Of a stretch of DNA of 14,629 bases, positions 12,961 to 14,629 are shown piece by piece. The stretch is from the NCBI GenBank assembly GCA_934675625.1, contig CAKURH010000097.1, forward strand, positions 1 to 14,629, written 5' to 3'. The notes beneath the pieces were generated by a model. It saw only the letters and a program-made list of their open reading frames with translations, did no database searches and was not told the origin of the DNA. This DNA comes from an uncultured Kiritimatiellota bacterium. Its GTDB lineage: Bacteria; Verrucomicrobiota; Kiritimatiellia; RFP12; UBA1067. Made by a program: the position numbers and the translations under genes. Numbering within the stretch: the first letter of the stretch is position 1; every line of letters starts with the position of its first letter.

Positions 12961-14160
12961 TCAGCCGTCCACCGACCGATTCGGCAACCGCATGACAAAG
13001 CGCGCCCCGTGCGGCACAACGGGTTCACAGACGACCTCGCCGCCGTGCAGACGCGCGATGCGGCGCACGATCGCGAGGCCGAGGCCCGCGCCGCCCGTGT
13101 CCGCCGTCCGCGCCGGATCGACGCGGTGAAACCGTTCAAAGATCCGCTCGCCTTCGCCCGGCGGCACGCCCTTCCCCGCGTCCTCGACGATGAGGCGGAC
13201 GTCCGCGCCCGTCTGCGCGCACGACACGCGGACGGTCGGCGAGCCCGAATGGCGAAGGGCGTTCTCGATGAGGTTGGTCAGTGCCTGTTCCAGCAGCTGC
13301 GGGTCGCACACCTGTCGAAGCGCCGCAGCGGACGAAGCCGCGACGGCAAGGTCAATGCCGACGGCGCGGGCCTTGGGCTGAAGGCGCGCAACCGTCTCGC
13401 GCACGAGCGCGGCAAGATCGGTCGCCTCCGGATGCAGGCTCTCGCCCTCGCGTTCCAGCCGCGCGAGATCGAGAATCTGCTGCACGAGCGCATTGAGCCG
13501 CCCGGCCTCCTTCTTGATCAGCACGGCCAGCGGCTCGTGCCCGTCCATCAAGTCCGCCGCGCCGAGGATGCCCGTAAGCGGCGTCTTGATCTCGTGCGAA
13601 AGGTCGGCGATGAACTCGCGGCGGAACTTCTCCAGCCGCGCGAGCGCGCGGATGCGCAGCCGCTGGCGCCACGTCACGACAAAGAACAGGATGACGCCGA
13701 CGACGCCCAGCAAGCCGGCGAGGACAATCACGACAAGCGCCTTCAGGAACGGCATCTGCATCTGAAACGACGGACGGCCGATGCCGATGACGTAGTTGCC
13801 TGACTTCGCGACCTTGAAGTGGCACGGCACGTCCGCCTCGCCCATGGTGTCATAGAACCCGCGCAGCCCCTCGTCGTTCTCGGACACGTCAAAGAACGCG
13901 GAGCCGTGGCAGATCCGCAGCCGCAGGCCCTCCGCCCGGCATTTCTCGCCGAAAGACTGGATGGCCTTGAAGTCCAGCGTACGCAACGGCTCGGCCAGCA
14001 CAATCGCCGCGAGATCCGCCCGCGACTGAAGATTCTGCCGAGACCAGGCCCAAACGTTCCGCTGATAGACAAAAAGCTGCCAAGCGAACGCCGCCAGCAC
14101 GACGATGAACGCCATCGCCGCGAGCAGCGGCCCCGTCCAGCTGAACCGATCGCCCTTCAT
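12961..14160 (-). CDS. Two-component sensor histidine kinase, PhoR/BaeS type
   Basis: The frame encodes 399 aa. Transmembrane segments at about 11-31 and 140-162 enclose a periplasmic sensor of about 110 residues with no domain I can name. A short linker leads to the HisKA domain with phosphoacceptor H189 (FIADLSHEIKTPLTG). The ATPase has the N box (TNLIENALRHS, N300), G1 (VEDAGKGV, D327), F box (ERIFERFHRVD) and G2 (GGAGLGLAIV). All catalytic residues are present, so it should autophosphorylate. No response regulator is in this window. It follows the 91-aa membrane protein by 17 bp and precedes the U32 gene by 47 bp, suggesting co-transcription. Confidence 0.92.
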   Translation of the reverse strand: MKGDRFSWTGPLLAAMAFIVVLAAFAWQLFVYQRNVWAWSRQNLQSRADLAAIVLAEPLRTLDFKAIQSFGEKCRAEGLRLRICHGSAFFDVSENDEGLRGFYDTMGEADVPCHFKVAKSGNYVIGIGRPSFQMQMPFLKALVVIVLAGLLGVVGVILFFVVTWRQRLRIRALARLEKFRREFIADLSHEIKTPLTGILGAADLMDGHEPLAVLIKKEAGRLNALVQQILDLARLEREGESLHPEATDLAALVRETVARLQPKARAVGIDLAVAASSAAALRQVCDPQLLEQALTNLIENALRHSGSPTVRVSCAQTGADVRLIVEDAGKGVPPGEGERIFERFHRVDPARTADTGGAGLGLAIVRRIARLHGGEVVCEPVVPHGARFVMRLPNRSVDG

Positions 14161-14177
14161 CTTCGGGCGTCAGCCCT

Positions 14178-14453
14178 TCACTTCTCGGCCTTCGCCGTCT
14201 TCTCGGCGGCAGCCGTCGCCTTCGCGGCGACTTCGCGCTCGGCGAGGATGTCCTCGACCTTCTCCTTGAGGGTCGCGAGCTCTTCGATGCTCATCTTCGC
14301 CAGCGGCTTGTCTTCGCGCACCGGCACGTTCATGCCGTGGGCGCGGAGGAACTGATCCACCTTGTCGCGGTTCTTCGCGTAAAGGTAGAAACCTGCGGCG
14401 GCAACGCCAACGCCGACGGCGGCGCCAACGAGATGATTTGTCGTAATGGCCAT
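14178..14453 (-). CDS. Small single-span membrane protein with charged C-terminal helix
   Basis: The frame encodes 91 aa. ATG at 14453 is chosen for its AAGGA-type Shine-Dalgarno and the promoter just upstream; the frame extends 43 codons further but through the promoter. Residues 8-26 (LVGAAVGVGVAAAGFYLYA) form a glycine/alanine-rich membrane segment, followed by basic KNRDK and a long charged helix. MSIEELATLKEKVEDILAER looks like coiled coil, with a repetitive Ala/Lys/Glu tail (AAKATAAAEKTAKAEK). The architecture loosely recalls YtxH-like small envelope proteins, but no family is certain. It is the first gene of the kinase-U32-lnt unit. Confidence 0.7.
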   Translation of the reverse strand: MAITTNHLVGAAVGVGVAAAGFYLYAKNRDKVDQFLRAHGMNVPVREDKPLAKMSIEELATLKEKVEDILAEREVAAKATAAAEKTAKAEK

Positions 14454-14497
14454 TGTCAATTGTCCTTTCCTTATGTGGTGGTTGAGTGGTTGTGCAT

Positions 14498-14503
14498 AGT
14501 ATA
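14498..14503 (-). promoter_or_regulatory. -10 element for the small-protein/kinase/U32/lnt unit
   Basis: The minus strand reads ATGGTATACT, with hexamer TATACT at 14498-14503. The predicted start is near 14491, giving a leader of about 38 nt. Upstream, an imperfect GC hairpin (cgcgcc, 5-base loop, ggcgcg at 14512-14528) lies where a -35 would be, and no good -35 is visible. Confidence 0.5.
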
Positions 14504-14549
14504 CCATTTTTCGCGCCGTAAGGGCGCGCGGAGGCTTTCGGTCACGCCC

Positions 14550-14629
14550 TCCACGCGATTCGTTAGAATAGTGTGCACCCAACCAAGAAAGCAGGTTCTT
14601 TCGAGAGGGGCCCGTTCGTCAAATGCTGT
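14550..14629 (+). promoter_or_regulatory. Possible divergent promoter and gene start at the right edge
   Basis: The plus strand has a -10-like TAGAAT near 14564-14569 and, further right, GAGAGGGG about 12 bases before an ATG at 14624 that runs off the window. Only two codons are present, so this may be the start of a rightward gene or chance. No -35 is clear. Confidence 0.25.

Noticed and set aside
14512..14528. GC hairpin as a rho-independent terminator
   Set aside because: It is followed by A residues on the minus strand and by no T-run on the plus strand, so it does not have terminator form in either direction.
1..14629. CRISPR array, tRNA, rRNA, transposase or phage genes
   Set aside because: No regularly spaced repeats, cloverleaf or rRNA-like sequence, and no integrase or transposase motifs were found on either strand.

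Overview
This GC-rich window reads as chromosomal DNA of a Gram-negative bacterium. Lnt (apolipoprotein N-acyltransferase) implies a lipoprotein-bearing outer membrane. Gene content, dense operons and sporadic TATAAT islands fit the PVC superphylum, possibly a gut Kiritimatiellota/Verrucomicrobiota relative. That placement is inference, with no marker gene checked against a database.

Left end (1-2850), accessory zone: two same-orientation copies of a VapBC-like toxin-antitoxin module lie on the minus strand. Copy 2 (2081-2757) has an intact PIN-domain toxin. Copy 1 (118-488) has a complete antitoxin gene, but its toxin gene has lost exactly 318 bp in frame and encodes only 32 residues. The antitoxins share an identical C-terminal half but have unrelated N-termini. 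Between the modules lie a small minus-strand operon (63-aa protein with an apparently leaderless start, then a membrane protein), a perfect 31-bp palindrome, and a plus-strand gene of unknown function with a decayed 3' end. Copy 2 is bracketed by 48/49-bp direct repeats; one of them is the DNA just downstream of truA.

Right part (2854-14453), housekeeping zone, all minus strand, three transcription units read right to left. Unit A: 91-aa single-span membrane protein, sensor histidine kinase, U32-family RlhA/YdcP-like protein, lnt. Unit B: holA (GTG start exactly where transcription should begin), HTH-EIIA fusion, gph-like HAD phosphatase, joined by ATGA overlaps. Unit C: GHL10-like exported glycosidase, MOP/MATE-like transporter, truA. 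Each unit has a -10 box of the TATAAT/TATACT type, and no terminators are obvious between units.

A recurrent theme is short repetitive DNA inside conserved coding genes without breaking the frame: a 24-bp palindrome and a purine tract in the U32 gene, and a heptamer array in lnt beside the catalytic cysteine. No rRNA, tRNA, CRISPR array, transposase or integrase was seen.
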